Below are positions 20,312 through 21,316 of a DNA stretch of 21,316 nt, piece by piece. A model generated the notes under the pieces. The model worked only from the letters and a program-made list of their open reading frames with translations. It was not told the DNA's origin and ran no database searches. The position numbers and the translations under genes are program-made. The DNA is from Lachnospiraceae bacterium UBA2860. Lineage in GTDB: Bacteria > Bacillota > Clostridia > Lachnospirales > Lachnospiraceae. The DNA lies in the NCBI GenBank assembly GCA_002350625.1, contig DEFE01000052.1, forward strand, positions 1-21,316, given 5' to 3'. Each line of letters begins with the position of its first letter. The first letter of the stretch is position 1.

Positions 20312-21316
20312 TTATTTCTTCATCAGCCATCCCTTGATGTCGGAGACACCGCGGAACCGCTCGAACGAGTCGCCGTTTCGGATGACCAGCGTGGGCGCCT
20401 GCCGCACGCCGAACATGCCGACGAGATCCTTTTCTTCGTTGGCGTTGAGCGCCGTGTAGTTGATGCCGGCCTTGTCGAGCAGCGCCGCCGCGGCTTTGCA
20501 GTTCGGGCAGGTCGGGGTCTTGAAGAGCAGGATATTCGAAAATGCCTCATGCGCAGCAGCAGGCATCTCCTCGCGCGCCGGGGCTGCTTCCGGAGCCTGC
20601 GCCGTCTGCGCGTTTACCTCGGGTGCAAGCTGCGGCGCTTCCGCCGTGTGCACGACCGGCGCCTTGGCCGTCACGGGAATATCCTCGCGCACCGGCGCGC
20701 TCTCCGCATACACAGGTCTTGCGGCCGGTTCCGCCGGCGCGCTTCCCGCATACACAGGTCTTTCGACCGGCTCATCCGCCGGCGCCGGGTTCGGGCCGGT
20801 GTGGGTGAGGTGCGAGCGGCCGATGTTGTAAACCTTTCTGTCTTTGAATTCCTGCGCCTTGCCGTCATTCCAGTTCTGGACAGGGCGGTAGTAGCCGGTG
20901 ATGCGGCTGTAGACCTCCGTCTTCGCGCCGCAGATCGGACAAACCGTCTGCTCGCCGGTCAGATACCCGTGGTCCTTGCAGACCGAGTAGGTCGGCGACA
21001 TCGTGTAGTACGGCAGCTTGTAGTTCTCCGCGATCTTTCTGACGAGCGCGGCCGCGGCCTTCCAGTCCGGAAGCTTCTCGCCGAGGAAGGCGTGGAAGAC
21101 GGTGCCGGAGGTGTAGAGCGTCTGCAGGTCGTCCTGAATGTCGAGCGCCGAGAAGACGTCCTCCGTGAAGCCCACCGGCAGGTGGGAGGAGTTCGTGTAG
21201 TACGGCGTGCCGTTCATGTTGGCCGTGATGATGTCCGGATACTGCTCCTTGTCGTGCTTCGCGAAGCGGTAGGTCGTGGACTCGGCCGGCGTCGCCTCGA
21301 GGTTGTAGAGGTCGCC
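20312..21316 (-). CDS. nrdD: Class III ribonucleotide reductase NrdD, C-terminal part, fused to redoxin (5' end cut)
   Basis: 334 residues are visible; the start is beyond the right edge. The first part (GDLYNLEATPAE, PDIITAN, PYYTNSSHLPVGF) is the C-terminal catalytic barrel of anaerobic ribonucleoside-triphosphate reductase. Next come the zinc site CKDHG...CPICG and the glycyl-radical loop SRITGYYRPVQNW (Gly about visible residue 141). Ordinary NrdD ends soon after this. Here a Pro/Ala/Glu-rich linker of about 85 residues with RPVYA.SAP repeats follows. A thioredoxin-fold domain then starts at NILLFKTPTCPNCKAAA with CPNC (270-273) and the cis-Pro segment QAPTLVI. The domain would recycle the enzyme's disulfide or supply electrons, fed by TrxB encoded next door. 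Confidence 0.93.
   Translation of the reverse strand, partial: GDLYNLEATPAESTTYRFAKHDKEQYPDIITANMNGTPYYTNSSHLPVGFTEDVFSALDIQDDLQTLYTSGTVFHAFLGEKLPDWKAAAALVRKIAENYKLPYYTMSPTYSVCKDHGYLTGEQTVCPICGAKTEVYSRITGYYRPVQNWNDGKAQEFKDRKVYNIGRSHLTHTGPNPAPADEPVERPVYAGSAPAEPAARPVYAESAPVREDIPVTAKAPVVHTAEAPQLAPEVNAQTAQAPEAAPAREEMPAAAHEAFSNILLFKTPTCPNCKAAAALLDKAGINYTALNANEEKDLVGMFGVRQAPTLVIRNGDSFERFRGVSDIKGWLMKK

Larger units (their letters stand above)
297..20544. repeat. Dispersed GNCATTTNCG word on both strands
   Basis: CATTTNCG or its complement occurs 46 times by my manual scan, 40 of them with G two bases before CATTT. Examples: CATTTTCG at 687, 2304, 4866, 6078, 7440, 10183, 10328, 16404, 19584, 20067; CGAAAATG at 414, 4476, 6148, 6739, 11221, 12353, 15248, 15677, 15752, 17351, 18824, 20537. 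Others carry G, A or C at N. The span given covers the first to the last occurrence. The motif falls in different codon phases and at 10183 outside genes. Confidence 0.7.

Noticed and set aside
19363..20337. Plus-strand 324-codon ORF
   Set aside because: Antisense to trxB, starts within palindrome copy 16; the minus strand encodes clear FAD and CAVC motifs.

Overview
The window most likely comes from a GC-rich anaerobic Bacillota/Clostridia genome, probably Lachnospiraceae-like; this is inferred from gene content and AGGAGG-type ribosome binding sites. The anaerobe signature includes AdhE, a PflX-type radical SAM protein, the C-terminus of a glycyl-radical ribonucleotide reductase (NrdD), a one-domain superoxide reductase and an Isf-like flavoprotein. 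I see no tRNA, rRNA, transposase, phage gene or CRISPR-Cas locus.

Layout. Positions 1-1632 (minus) hold a secreted FN3/BIG2 protein running off the left edge. From 1931 to 19298 every convincing gene is on the plus strand: a two-domain flavoprotein, an IspD/TarI-type cytidylyltransferase, a 1162-residue secreted repeat protein, superoxide reductase, a metallo-beta-lactamase-fold hydrolase, two sister four-cysteine miniproteins, a double zinc-ribbon protein, a small DMT-type membrane protein, a GNAT protein, AdhE, an APH-family kinase, a nucleoside hydrolase-GNAT fusion, a PflX-type radical SAM protein and a GH63-like glycosidase. From 19393 to the right edge (minus) lie trxB and an NrdD carrying a C-terminal CPNC redoxin domain. 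Several adjacent genes look co-transcribed (secreted protein-SOR, MBL-miniproteins, zinc ribbon-DMT, adhE-APH, fusion-radical SAM, nrdD-trxB).

Two repeat systems and one short word dominate the non-genic signal. Family A is a 27-bp palindrome (half-site ATGACACGGGGTC, one central A/T) present 16 times, alone or in tandem at an exact 45-bp period. It lies in most gaps between transcription units, once in frame inside a gene, and once supplies a stop codon. Family B is a 54-bp imperfect palindrome with two copies; one is next to a family A copy and one is read through by the radical SAM ORF. Separately, the word GNCATTTNCG is scattered on both strands and in several coding phases far above chance: about 40 by my manual count, against roughly 0.5 expected at 60% GC.

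The clearest functional story is redox: NrdD fused to its own redoxin, ten bases upstream of a thioredoxin reductase, suggesting a thiol-fed class III ribonucleotide reductase. Low-complexity additions (acidic repeats, Ala-rich insertions, a charged AdhE tail, a Pro/Ala linker) recur in otherwise ordinary enzymes. All counts and coordinates were made by eye, and family assignments rest on motifs rather than database searches.
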